This document shows, one piece after another, positions 23,817-31,516 of a stretch of DNA of 33,509 bases. The position numbers and the translations under genes were made by a program. Position 1 is the stretch's first letter. Each line of letters starts with the position of its first letter. Location: NCBI GenBank assembly GCA_015484575.1, contig WFND01000110.1, positions 1 through 33,509 of the forward strand, in the 5' to 3' direction. Source of the DNA: Helicobacteraceae bacterium. GTDB lineage: Bacteria; Campylobacterota; Campylobacteria; Campylobacterales; Sulfurimonadaceae. The notes beneath the pieces were generated by a model. It was not told the origin of the DNA. It saw nothing but the letters and a program-made list of their open reading frames with translations, and did no database searches.

Positions 23817-24890
23817 CTACATTATATCTTGTATCTGTCTCATTAATTCATCTGGTCTGTTAGCATACTGCATAGCACTCTCTTTTGTGATAATCTTCTT
23901 TCTTAGATAATCTTCTAGCTCTTGTGTCTGAGTAATCATTCCTGTTCCGGCTTGATTTAACTGCATTTGAGAGTATAGTTGGTGTACTTTGTCCTCACGT
24001 ATAAGGTTTGCAATAGCCGGGTTGGTGTTAAATATCTCTTGTGCTGCTATACGTCCACCGCCGACTTTTGGTAAAAGTGCTTGAGATATGACCGAAATCA
24101 GTGAGGTAGATAGCTGTGCACGAACTTGAGGCTGTTCATCCCCCGAGAAGACATCTATAATACGATTTATAGTCTGTGGAGCAGAGTTTGTGTGAAGTGT
24201 TCCAAAGACCAAGTGACCTGTTTCTGCAGCGGTCAAGGCAGCTTCTATAGTCTCTTTATCACGCATCTCCCCGATAAGTATAATATCGGGGTCTTCACGC
24301 ATAGCAAACTTTAGTGCTTGAGCAAAACTGCCTGTATCTGTTCCTATATTACGATGAGAGAAGAGACATTTTTTATTTTGGTGGATAAATTCCACAGGAT
24401 CTTCAACAGTGATAACATGCTTGTTTTCTGTCATATTTATCTCATTTAACATAGCTGCTAAAGTGGTAGATTTACCACTACCTGTAGGACCTGTAACTAA
24501 GATAAGACCTTTTTCACGTTTGATAATCTCTTTGAAGATAGGTTTTGCACCTAGTTGGTCTAGTGATGGAATCTCAATAGGAATAATACGAAATGCACAG
24601 GCAATATCACCTAGTGTTCTATAGTAGTTGGCACGAAAACGACCGACATCTGGAATAACAATAGAAAAATCAAGCTCCCAATTCTCTTCAAAAGCTTTTT
24701 TCTGTTTTTCTGTTAGAAGAGTGTAAGACATATCTTCAATATCTTCCCCTTCTAGCACAGGTAGATTTAACGGAACTAATTTTCCATCTATACGAACTTG
24801 AGGTTCAGAACGTGATACAAGGTGTAAATCGGATGCTTTGTAGGCAACAACACTTTTTAGTAATTTTTGAATATCTAAAACTTGACTCAT
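23817..24890 (-). CDS. pilT: PilT-type retraction ATPase
   Basis: 357 aa. N-terminal PAS-like domain (DIQKLLKSVVAYKASDLHLV), then the secretion-ATPase core: Walker A GPTGSGKS, Asp box ITVEDPVEFIHQ, Walker B DIILIGEMRD, His box GHLVFGTLHTNSA, and the AIRNLIRE-like element (AIANLIRED) typical of PilT. PilT powers pilus retraction in twitching and in DNA uptake. No other pilus gene is in the window. It overlaps the ArsC-like gene by 4 nt. It could be PilU, but the C-terminal helix favours PilT. Confidence 0.88.
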   Translation of the reverse strand: MSQVLDIQKLLKSVVAYKASDLHLVSRSEPQVRIDGKLVPLNLPVLEGEDIEDMSYTLLTEKQKKAFEENWELDFSIVIPDVGRFRANYYRTLGDIACAFRIIPIEIPSLDQLGAKPIFKEIIKREKGLILVTGPTGSGKSTTLAAMLNEINMTENKHVITVEDPVEFIHQNKKCLFSHRNIGTDTGSFAQALKFAMREDPDIILIGEMRDKETIEAALTAAETGHLVFGTLHTNSAPQTINRIIDVFSGDEQPQVRAQLSTSLISVISQALLPKVGGGRIAAQEIFNTNPAIANLIREDKVHQLYSQMQLNQAGTGMITQTQELEDYLRKKIITKESAMQYANRPDELMRQIQDIM

Positions 24891-25228
24891 AAAAAGACTC
24901 CTTCATAATTTGAGAGATTAAAACCGACAATAATTTGGTCGTTGTATTCGATTACAGGACGTTTTATAAGTAAATTATGTTTACATAGATACTCTTTTTT
25001 TGTGCTGTCATCGGGATTTAGTTCTTTTAACTTTAGATTTCGGTATGTTGTCGAACGTGAATTAAAGAGTGTTTTCATCTCAACACTTTTAAGCCAGAGA
25101 GTAATTTTATCACAATTTACACTTTTATCTTTAAAATCGTAAAAATTATACTCAATATCATGCTCTTTAAAAAATTTAATAGCTTTTTTTACACTATCGC
25201 AACTTTTTATGCCATATATGTCTATCAC
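24887..25228 (-). CDS. ArsC/Spx-family thioredoxin-like protein
   Basis: 113 aa. Starts IDIYGIKSCDSVKKAIKFF with a single cysteine at residue 10 in place of a CxxC pair, then a central helical segment and RPVIEYND, the usual cis-Pro region. This is the YffB/ArsC-like layout; the C-terminal motif looks like that of YffB rather than of true arsenate reductase. Glutathione-dependent reduction is possible but unproven. ATGA overlaps at both ends with gatC and pilT suggest coupled translation. Confidence 0.8.
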   Translation of the reverse strand: MIDIYGIKSCDSVKKAIKFFKEHDIEYNFYDFKDKSVNCDKITLWLKSVEMKTLFNSRSTTYRNLKLKELNPDDSTKKEYLCKHNLLIKRPVIEYNDQIIVGFNLSNYEGVFL

Positions 25229-25515
25229 TCTATAATCTTTGGAACGATAAAAAAGTGTTCATCGGTATTTGGAGCGTGAGCTAAAATATCATCACTTATC
25301 TGAGGGTTGCATTTAGGTACATCTTGGCGAAGTGTAGTGCTTTTATCCGTCATTGAAAAGTTATCACTGATACCGTCTGTATCTAGTTGAGAAAGATTAT
25401 TAACAAAAGCTATCATCTCATCTAGTTGTGTAATTATCTCATCACGCTTATCTTCGGAAACTTTTAGATAAGAGAGCTTTTCTAATTTGCTTAAAAGAGT
25501 GTTGTCAACTTGCAT
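25225..25515 (-). CDS. gatC: Glutamyl/aspartyl-tRNA amidotransferase subunit C
   Basis: 96 aa, normal size. Family features: LLSKLEKLSYLKVSEDKR, a hydrophobic helix ending in ITQLDEMIAFVNNLSQLDTD, and the C-terminal RQDVPKCN and FFIVPKIIE. GatC holds GatA and GatB together in the enzyme that turns Glu-tRNA-Gln or Asp-tRNA-Asn into the amide form. gatA and gatB are elsewhere. First gene of gatC-arsC-pilT. Confidence 0.9.
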   Translation of the reverse strand: MQVDNTLLSKLEKLSYLKVSEDKRDEIITQLDEMIAFVNNLSQLDTDGISDNFSMTDKSTTLRQDVPKCNPQISDDILAHAPNTDEHFFIVPKIIE

Positions 25516-25564
25516 TTTCTACCTTAATATTTTTTTAGAGGTGCTTTTTAATTGTTTTATTGTA

Positions 25565-26302
25565 TCAAACTTTTGATAACTTATACCCTAAACCATATAG
25601 ATTGGATATGATATCTGATGGAAGCTTTCTTCTTAATCTTGACATAAGATTTCTAATGCTTTCATGGTTCATACTTATACCTTTGTTATTATAAAAATAT
25701 TCTATTATCGTGTCAATACGACATATATACTCTATATTTTTAATAAGAAGTTCCATAACCAACAGCTCATTTTTTGTAAGTTTAATCTCAACATTATCAC
25801 TGCTTAATCTATTTAGCTTTTTGTTCCATACTATGGAGTCGCTTAGATGTATCTCATCTGTGTTTGTACTTTCAACATCTACTCTTTGTATATTTTTTGT
25901 TATCTTGTTCAATACCTCAAGAAGCTTTTCGGATTCAATAGGTTTTGTAACAAACTGTGCAATTCCAAGATTTATAAATTCTAATAGATAACTACTCTCT
26001 TGATGAGCAGAAAGCACAATAATAATCTGATTTTTATCTATTTTTAGAATATCTTTTGTTAATGAAAGACCATCTTTAACCGGCATTCTGATATCTGTGA
26101 TTATTATATCGTAAGTTTTTTGATGTACTTCGTTAAATTTGATGTATTTTGCAAGAGCATCTTCGCCGTTATTTGCTGTAACGATTGTGTTGAAAAACTC
26201 TTTTAGTATCTCAACCAATTTCTCCTGCAAAGGGAGATAATCCTCTACAAAAAGAACACTCAAATCCTTGCATTGTCGATATAGAGTTTCATAATCTATC
26301 AT
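25565..26302 (-). CDS. Response regulator, winged-helix output
   Basis: 245 aa. Receiver domain (about 14-130) with acidic pair E20/D21, phospho-acceptor D70 in IIITDIRMPVKDGL, Ser in IVLSAHQ and Lys in VTKPIE. A linker leads to an OmpR-type DNA-binding domain (about 160-245; LTKNELLVMELLIKN, SIRNLMSRLRRKLP, IISNLYGLGYKLS). It is a transcription factor. No histidine kinase lies next to it, so it is an orphan here; its targets are unknown. It is divergent from the YfgM-like gene. Confidence 0.88.
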   Translation of the reverse strand: MIDYETLYRQCKDLSVLFVEDYLPLQEKLVEILKEFFNTIVTANNGEDALAKYIKFNEVHQKTYDIIITDIRMPVKDGLSLTKDILKIDKNQIIIVLSAHQESSYLLEFINLGIAQFVTKPIESEKLLEVLNKITKNIQRVDVESTNTDEIHLSDSIVWNKKLNRLSSDNVEIKLTKNELLVMELLIKNIEYICRIDTIIEYFYNNKGISMNHESIRNLMSRLRRKLPSDIISNLYGLGYKLSKV

Positions 26303-26442
26303 ATATACTTATCCTTAGACATCAAATGTACGTTGTTATAGTATATAAAAAGCTATATGAATTGTCTTAAAATCTATCTTCTTAGTTGCATTTAACATCA
26401 CATCTGCTATTATTTGCCACTTTAAAATATATAGGAGCTGTT

Positions 26443-27039
26443 TTGAGTCTTAAAGAGAATGTCGAGATGGTTAAAGAAGAGTTGAATTCTGAAGAGAAAT
26501 TTTTTGAGAGTGCTGTAAAAGCCGAACATTTTGTAAAAAAATACAAAACAGCACTTATATCGGCTGTAGTCGTAATAGTTCTTGGAGTAGGTGCAAAAGC
26601 AGGATATGATATGAATGTCCAAGCTACCATAGAAAAAGCAAATAAGGCTTTAAGTACTTTGCAAAAAGATGCAACGGATAAAAAGGCACAGAGTGAACTG
26701 AAAAAATTAAACCCTGAGCTTTTTGATGCGTGGAGTCTTTCTGTAGCTTTAAAAAATAGTGATAATAAAAGACTCTCTTCATTGAGTAGTTCAAAAGCTA
26801 TCGCCGTTGCAGATATTGCACAGTATCAAAGAGCGGTAAATACAAAAGATATAGAGGCTCTTGAAGCTTACAGCATGAAGCCAAAAGCTATATACAGAGA
26901 TATGGCACTTTTTGAACTTGCTGTTTTACTTTTACAAGAAGATAAGATAGATGATGCACATGCAAAGCTTCAAGCTATAGCAAAAGAGTCTCCGCTTTAT
27001 CGTTATGCACAGCCTTTAATGCACTATGGTGTTAAATAG
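26443..27039 (+). CDS. YfgM-like membrane-anchored TPR-type protein
   Basis: 198 aa from TTG 26443, which has AGGAG (26433-26437) five bases upstream; a longer frame from 26386 has no ribosome site. Cytoplasmic N-terminus (about 1-35), one TM helix (about 36-53), then a helical periplasmic domain with TPR-like repeats (YRDMALFELAVLLLQEDKID near the end). In gamma-proteobacteria YfgM is encoded just before bamB and acts with the SecYEG/PpiD chaperone system; the same order here supports the call. Confidence 0.65.
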   Translation: MSLKENVEMVKEELNSEEKFFESAVKAEHFVKKYKTALISAVVVIVLGVGAKAGYDMNVQATIEKANKALSTLQKDATDKKAQSELKKLNPELFDAWSLSVALKNSDNKRLSSLSSSKAIAVADIAQYQRAVNTKDIEALEAYSMKPKAIYRDMALFELAVLLLQEDKIDDAHAKLQAIAKESPLYRYAQPLMHYGVK

Positions 27040-27047
27040 GAGAGCAG

Positions 27048-28043
27048 TTGAGAAATATTGTACTTAGTGCAACTTTTGTATTAGTAATTTTTAGCGGTTG
27101 CAGTACAAAAGAGTATTATGAGCCAAAAGTTCAAACTACACAGTGGGAGATAAGCGGTCAGTTAGAGAGTCCTATTGTCGATAGAAATTATGATGGTGCT
27201 GTTTTACAAGATGGAGAGATTATAACAAAAGATGGAGTCTCTAAGGTTAAGTTACCGGAGGGCTACCGTTTTGTCTCTAAAAGTGGTGGTTGGATTATAG
27301 CTGCAAAAATCGATGGAACTCTTCTTCTTATAGATGAAAAAACTCCAAAATTACAGAAAAAATTTGAGCTTAAAAAAACCGTTGCGGCGGCAAGTGTTCA
27401 AGATGATACATTGGCTGTCTTATTTGCAAATAATGAAAAAGCACTCTACTCGATAAAATCAAAAGAGCTGATTTTAAAAGAGCAGGGCAATGCTCCTAGT
27501 GCTGTTGATTCAAATATCGTAAACCCTTACTTTTTAAATGATTTGGTGCTTTTTTTAACGCTTGACGGTAAGATAGATATTATAAATACTAAGAGTAAAA
27601 AACTTTTACGCTCTATGATAGTAAGCTCTGAAGATAATTTTAACAATATTATCTATTTTAATGTTATAGACAATAATATGTTTGCAGCTACAAGCTATAG
27701 ATTACTCTCTTTGGGTGAGAAAGAGATGCGTCAATCATACGAACTTCGTGATATTGTTTTTGATAAAGACGGTGTCTGGCTTAGTACAAAACAAGGAGAG
27801 GTATATTCTCTCACTCCATCTCTGCAGCTTAAGGCAAAAAAGAAGTTTCCTTTTGCCCACTTTTTAGGAATGATTGTGGCTAAGGATAAGATATATCTTC
27901 TTGAGAAAGAGGGCTATCTTATAGAGATAGATAAAGATCTTAAAAACTATAAGGTTTATGATGTTGATATTCAAGACGGTTATGTCTTTGTATCGGATAA
28001 ATCTTTCTATTTTGCTGATGAATATATAGATGTTATAAAGTAA
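27048..28043 (+). CDS. BamB-like beta-propeller lipoprotein
   Basis: 331 aa from TTG 27048, with AGGAG (27038-27042) five bases upstream. Lipoprotein signal (lipobox IFSGC), then beta-strand repeats of the PQQ/WD40-like type (GSKSGGWIIAAKIDGTLLLI-style blades; DGVWLSTKQGEVYSL, DKIYLLEKEGYLIEI). BamB is an outer-membrane protein assembly factor. Similarity is by layout, size and place after the YfgM-like gene; sequence identity to E. coli BamB appears low. It overlaps the recombinase gene by one base. Confidence 0.6.
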   Translation: MRNIVLSATFVLVIFSGCSTKEYYEPKVQTTQWEISGQLESPIVDRNYDGAVLQDGEIITKDGVSKVKLPEGYRFVSKSGGWIIAAKIDGTLLLIDEKTPKLQKKFELKKTVAAASVQDDTLAVLFANNEKALYSIKSKELILKEQGNAPSAVDSNIVNPYFLNDLVLFLTLDGKIDIINTKSKKLLRSMIVSSEDNFNNIIYFNVIDNNMFAATSYRLLSLGEKEMRQSYELRDIVFDKDGVWLSTKQGEVYSLTPSLQLKAKKKFPFAHFLGMIVAKDKIYLLEKEGYLIEIDKDLKNYKVYDVDIQDGYVFVSDKSFYFADEYIDVIK

Positions 28044-28870
28044 TGTCTGGAACGCTTGAAGCTTTTATAGAGTATATAACCGTAACAAAAGCTTTGAGCA
28101 AATCCAGCATACAAGCTTATACAAGTGATCTAAGCTCCATAGAAATCATAGCAAAAAAAGAGCTGATTGAACTTGACTCTATGCAGGTTTTAAAACTTCT
28201 TAGAGGTATTGAAAATCGTCACACTCTCAACAGAAAATTATCTGCATTAAACTCTTTTTTTGAATTTTGCTATAAGAGTCATTTTTTAAAAACTCAGATA
28301 AATTTTCAACTCTCAAAATTACCTAAAAAATTACCTAAATTTCTATCTTTAGAGCAGGTAAACAGAGGTTTGGCTCTTATAGATACATCATCTTGGATTG
28401 GGCTGAGAGACAGGGCTTTGATACTTTTTTTATACGCTTCGGGTCTTCGAGTCAGTGAACTGCTTTATATGAAAAAAGATGATTTAGAAGATAACTGGTT
28501 ACATGTAAGACACGCTAAAGGTGAAAAAGAGCGTCTTGTTCCCATAGCCAAGGTTGCATTGGAAGCTATGTATGAGTATATAAAATCTTCACCTTTTGAA
28601 CATGAAGCGATATGGTTAAACTATCAAGGTAAAACATTGAGTCGTATATCTGCTTTTAAAATCACACAGAAATATCTAACGGTCTCTCCTCATGTACTTA
28701 GACACTCTTATGCAACATCTTTGATTATTGGAGGTGCTGATTTGAGGGTGGTTCAGGAACTCTTAGGACACTCATCTTTAAACACGACACAGGTTTATAC
28801 GCATATTCAAAAACAAAATCTTAAAGAGACGGTTCAGACATGTCACCCTATAGCAAGTGAGGAGATTTAA
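28043..28870 (+). CDS. Tyrosine recombinase, Xer-like
   Basis: 275 aa. N-terminal SAM-like DNA-binding domain (about 1-85) and a catalytic domain with all six positions: Arg in YASGLRVSEL, Lys in HAKGEKERLVP, HVLRHS (His and Arg), His in LLGHSSLNTTQ, and the nucleophile Tyr in VYTHI. It resembles XerC/XerD and resolves chromosome dimers or inserts elements. At 275 aa it is much shorter than the single XerH (about 350-360 aa) of Helicobacter and Campylobacter. No dif site was identified. It carries one perfect motif copy. Confidence 0.85.
   Translation: MSGTLEAFIEYITVTKALSKSSIQAYTSDLSSIEIIAKKELIELDSMQVLKLLRGIENRHTLNRKLSALNSFFEFCYKSHFLKTQINFQLSKLPKKLPKFLSLEQVNRGLALIDTSSWIGLRDRALILFLYASGLRVSELLYMKKDDLEDNWLHVRHAKGEKERLVPIAKVALEAMYEYIKSSPFEHEAIWLNYQGKTLSRISAFKITQKYLTVSPHVLRHSYATSLIIGGADLRVVQELLGHSSLNTTQVYTHIQKQNLKETVQTCHPIASEEI
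28499..28508. repeat. TTACATGTAA motif, perfect
   Basis: Perfect copy in the recombinase gene, read as Leu-His-Val (NWLHVRHAK), just before the catalytic Lys. Confidence 0.9.
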
Positions 28871-29488
28871 GTGCTGTTGTGTGATATTGGAAACAGCTCA
28901 TATCATTTTTATAATGAGAGAGAAGAGTATCGTGAAGATGTAGAGAGTTTTAATCCTCTTACATGTAAAGAGAGAGTTTTTTTTATTAATGTAAATACTA
29001 AAGTGGCTCCAATATTAGAAAAACTAGATAATTGGATAGATCTCTCCTTACATGTAAAAAAAGAGAATTACTACGAGACTATGGGGATTGATAGAGTAGT
29101 GGCTTGTGAGGCTGTGGAAAATTCACTTATTATAGATGCAGGAAGTGCGATTACTGTAGATATTGTAAAAGATGGAGTATTTGAGGGTGGTTTTATTATG
29201 CCCGGGATTAAAAAAATGAGAGAAACATACTTTAGATTGTCCAATAGATTGGATTACTCATTTAACTTTGATATTGATTTGGATAAAATGCCGAAAAATT
29301 CTCAAGATGCAATCACTTACGGATTTTTAGCTACCTTAAAAGCTGAAGTAAATCGTCATAATATGCCGATAATCATAACAGGTGGAGATGCACAAAAGCT
29401 GCATAAAATATTTCCAGAGGCTAAGATAGATAGACTTCTTCTTTTTAGTGGAATGCAGACAATTATTAAAAAAGGCGGACTATGCTGA
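28871..29488 (+). CDS. coaX: Type III pantothenate kinase
   Basis: 205 aa from GTG 28871, with GAGGAG ahead in the recombinase 3' end. Motifs of the acetate/sugar-kinase fold: DIGNSSYHFY (phosphate 1), GIDRVVACEA, IDAGSAITVDIV (phosphate 2), GGFIMPGI and ITGGDA. It phosphorylates pantothenate in coenzyme A synthesis. It is on the short side for the family (usually 220-260). Two perfect motif copies lie 89 bp apart in different reading frames. It overlaps hisG by 7 nt. Confidence 0.9.
   Translation: MLLCDIGNSSYHFYNEREEYREDVESFNPLTCKERVFFINVNTKVAPILEKLDNWIDLSLHVKKENYYETMGIDRVVACEAVENSLIIDAGSAITVDIVKDGVFEGGFIMPGIKKMRETYFRLSNRLDYSFNFDIDLDKMPKNSQDAITYGFLATLKAEVNRHNMPIIITGGDAQKLHKIFPEAKIDRLLLFSGMQTIIKKGGLC
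28959..28968. repeat. TTACATGTAA motif, perfect
   Basis: Perfect copy in coaX, read as Thr-Cys-Lys (PLTCKERV). Confidence 0.9.
29048..29057. repeat. TTACATGTAA motif, perfect
   Basis: Perfect copy in coaX, read as Leu-His-Val (LSLHVKKE). Confidence 0.9.
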
Positions 29489-30096
29489 CAGTAGCACTAC
29501 CAAAGGGGCGTATAGCCGAAGACACTTTGGCAATTTTTGAGACAATCTTTGGAGAAAGTTTTAAATTTGACGATAGAAAACTTATCTTGGAGACTCCAAA
29601 TTTTAAGTTTCTTTTAGTACGTAATCAAGATGTTGCAACATACGTCTATCATCAAGCAGCAGATATAGGTGTTGTAGGACTAGATACTATTGAAGAGCAG
29701 GGTCTGGATGTTATACGTCTGTTAAATCTTCAGCGTGGAAGATGTCAAGTAGCTATTGGAATGAGAAAGGGTGAAAAACTTGATTTCTCCAAAGCAGAGA
29801 TAAAAGTTGCTACAAAGATGGTAAATATCACAAAACGATATTTTGCAGAGCGTGCTGTTTCTGCAGATATAATAAAGTTATACGGCTCTATAGAGTTAGC
29901 ACCTTTAGTCGGTCTTGCTGATATGATTGTAGATATTGTCGAGACAGGTACTACAATGAAACAAAATGGACTTGAGGTTGTAGAGCATATAATGGAATCT
30001 ACAACATATCTAATAGCAAATAAAAATAGTTTTTTTGAGAAAAAAGGCGAGGTATTAGATATTTATGAGAAGATAAATGAAGTAATCAGCACTTAG
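29482..30096 (+). CDS. hisG: ATP phosphoribosyltransferase, short form
   Basis: 204 aa. Motifs: VALPKGRIAEDTLAIFE at the N-terminus, DIGVVGLDTIEE, and LADMIVDIVETGTTMKQNGL, the PRPP-binding loop. It makes the first step of histidine synthesis. The C-terminal regulatory domain of the long form is absent, so by family rule it needs HisZ as partner, not seen here. Its TAG stop overlaps the TAA stop of the gene on the other strand, in a palindrome. Confidence 0.95.
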   Translation: MLTVALPKGRIAEDTLAIFETIFGESFKFDDRKLILETPNFKFLLVRNQDVATYVYHQAADIGVVGLDTIEEQGLDVIRLLNLQRGRCQVAIGMRKGEKLDFSKAEIKVATKMVNITKRYFAERAVSADIIKLYGSIELAPLVGLADMIVDIVETGTTMKQNGLEVVEHIMESTTYLIANKNSFFEKKGEVLDIYEKINEVIST

Positions 30097-30102
30097 TGCT
30101 GA
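30086..30102 (+). terminator. Palindromic hairpin over overlapping convergent stop codons
   Basis: TCAGCACTTAGTGCTGA has 8-bp arms around a single T. As RNA it can form a 6-bp stem with a 5-nt loop, followed on the plus strand by ATCTTCTTTTTT, so it is a plausible terminator for hisG. Both stop codons lie in its centre. Confidence 0.55.
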
Positions 30103-31406
30103 GTATCTTCTTTTTTATTTTCTTGTTCTTGCTCAATTTCTTGAGCTTTTTCTTCTTCTAAATTTTCTTCGTGATGCTCATGAGTCTCTTCGCTCTGCAA
30201 ATTTTCTTCGTGTTGTAAATTTTCTTCGTGTTGTTCTTCGTGTTGTAAATCTTCTTCGGTGTGTTCATGACTCTCTTCGTGATGTTGTTCGTTTTCATCA
30301 TGCTCATGACGACTCTCTTCATGTTCTATGTTCTCTTCGTGATGATGTTCATTTTCATCATGCTCAAGACTCTCTTCATGTTCTATGCTCTCTTCGTGTT
30401 CATCATTATGTTTGATTTGAACTTCTTCATAACTCAGCTCTCCATCATAGTTTTCAAGTTCACCATGCTTAATAGCTTCTAGGTAGTGCTTAGCAAGAGC
30501 TAGTTCATGATGACTTTCAGGATTTACCTCTGCCCCTACTGTTATGATATTTGTGTGCATAACTTTTTGCATTGTATTGTAAAGTATTACACCTGTTTGA
30601 ATTTTTTGGCGTGAAAGCTCACAGTAGTTATTGTAGTCATCACCTTCTACATGTAAGATACGTTTCATGACTGCACAGTACTCTTCAAGATATACATTTA
30701 AAGAGTTAACACTATTGTCTATGTTATGTGTATATTCGCATAGAGTCAATATTTTACTGTTTTGAATATCTTTTTCAGCTTTATGCTCTTGAGCTGCTTC
30801 AAGTGTCTTTTTAGCCGCATGAAGATTTCTGTTTGAGACTCCGTGATAACGTATCATTGCAAAAAGCAGTGCGATAATAAAACTGACACCTGCCATAGCA
30901 CCTAAACCGATTAGAGGCACTGGATTTGCCGGATATATGAGATTGGAATAATAGCTAAAAATAGGCTCATACATAGCAAAAGTCGGAACAGCATCTAAAT
31001 AGACCATGTGTCCTGATTTTGCCACACCTATTGCAATGAGTATAGCCATGGTTATGACAAAATATATAATCCCAATAATAAAAGATGAAAAACCGCCTGT
31101 ACTTACATGAGCAACGGTTAAAGGCTCTATTTTTGGGCTTTGGGCATAAAAATGCTCTTTTATATCCTCAAGATTTTCACCCGTATGGGTTATCTCTGCT
31201 CCTTCAAATGAACAGTTTTTAATCTCTTGGTATGTATCGTAAAAATCTTTTATACTTTTTTCTACGATCTGCTCTCTTAATTGCACATATTTTGCAATAT
31301 TTTCACATACTCTAGCGTCATTTTTATTTAGCTCATTATCTGCTTGATAAATTAACTCATGTGACTCTGATATGAGTGATATTGCTTCTTGATTATTTGC
31401 TTTCAT
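30093..31406 (-). CDS. Two-TM membrane protein with a His/Glu-rich tail
   Basis: 437 aa, family not recognised. N-terminal helical part (about 1-105), TM helix near 107-128, a short loop, a second TM near 168-190, a coiled-coil-like region (about 195-330), and a tail of about 105 residues composed almost wholly of Glu, His, Asp, Asn and Gln. The tail repeats units such as EHEESIEHEESLEHDENE and QHEENLQHEENLQ, matched by repeated DNA (CTTCGTGTTG, CTTCGTGATG) at about 30150-30410. Such a tail could bind Ni, Zn or Co or act as a metal buffer; that is inference. GAGGAG precedes its ATG. Confidence 0.75.
   Translation of the reverse strand: MKANNQEAISLISESHELIYQADNELNKNDARVCENIAKYVQLREQIVEKSIKDFYDTYQEIKNCSFEGAEITHTGENLEDIKEHFYAQSPKIEPLTVAHVSTGGFSSFIIGIIYFVITMAILIAIGVAKSGHMVYLDAVPTFAMYEPIFSYYSNLIYPANPVPLIGLGAMAGVSFIIALLFAMIRYHGVSNRNLHAAKKTLEAAQEHKAEKDIQNSKILTLCEYTHNIDNSVNSLNVYLEEYCAVMKRILHVEGDDYNNYCELSRQKIQTGVILYNTMQKVMHTNIITVGAEVNPESHHELALAKHYLEAIKHGELENYDGELSYEEVQIKHNDEHEESIEHEESLEHDENEHHHEENIEHEESRHEHDENEQHHEESHEHTEEDLQHEEQHEENLQHEENLQSEETHEHHEENLEEEKAQEIEQEQENKKEDTQH
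30150..30410 (-). repeat. Imperfect tandem repeats coding the His/Glu-rich tail
   Basis: Units of 12-18 bp built on CTTCGTG(A/T)TG, CTCTTCATG and TTTTCTTCG recur irregularly. They keep the reading frame and encode E-H-E-E-N/S-L/I units. The number of units probably varies between strains through slippage. Confidence 0.7.
30647..30656. repeat. TTACATGTAA motif, 9/10 (CTACATGTAA)
   Basis: Near-copy in the His/Glu-tail gene (minus), read as Leu-His-Val (RILHVEGD). Confidence 0.6.
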
Positions 31407-31516
31407 TAATATCTCCTCTATTTAAAATTTAGGGGTGACCCTTTACTTATAATATTAAAATTTTGCTTTATTTTTAATTGTTTTGTGTAAAATATTGAAA
31501 AAGACGAGGAGATTAT

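Noticed and set aside
29482-30096. hisG as a truncated gene
   Set aside because: 204 aa is the normal length of the short-form enzyme that works with HisZ.
30150-30410. CRISPR-like array
   Set aside because: The repeats are short, irregular, in frame and without unique spacers; they code for a protein tail.
30261-30482. 73-aa plus-strand ORF
   Set aside because: It is the antisense of the His/Glu repeat tail; its composition (Met, Phe, Leu repeats) is a shadow of the repeat.
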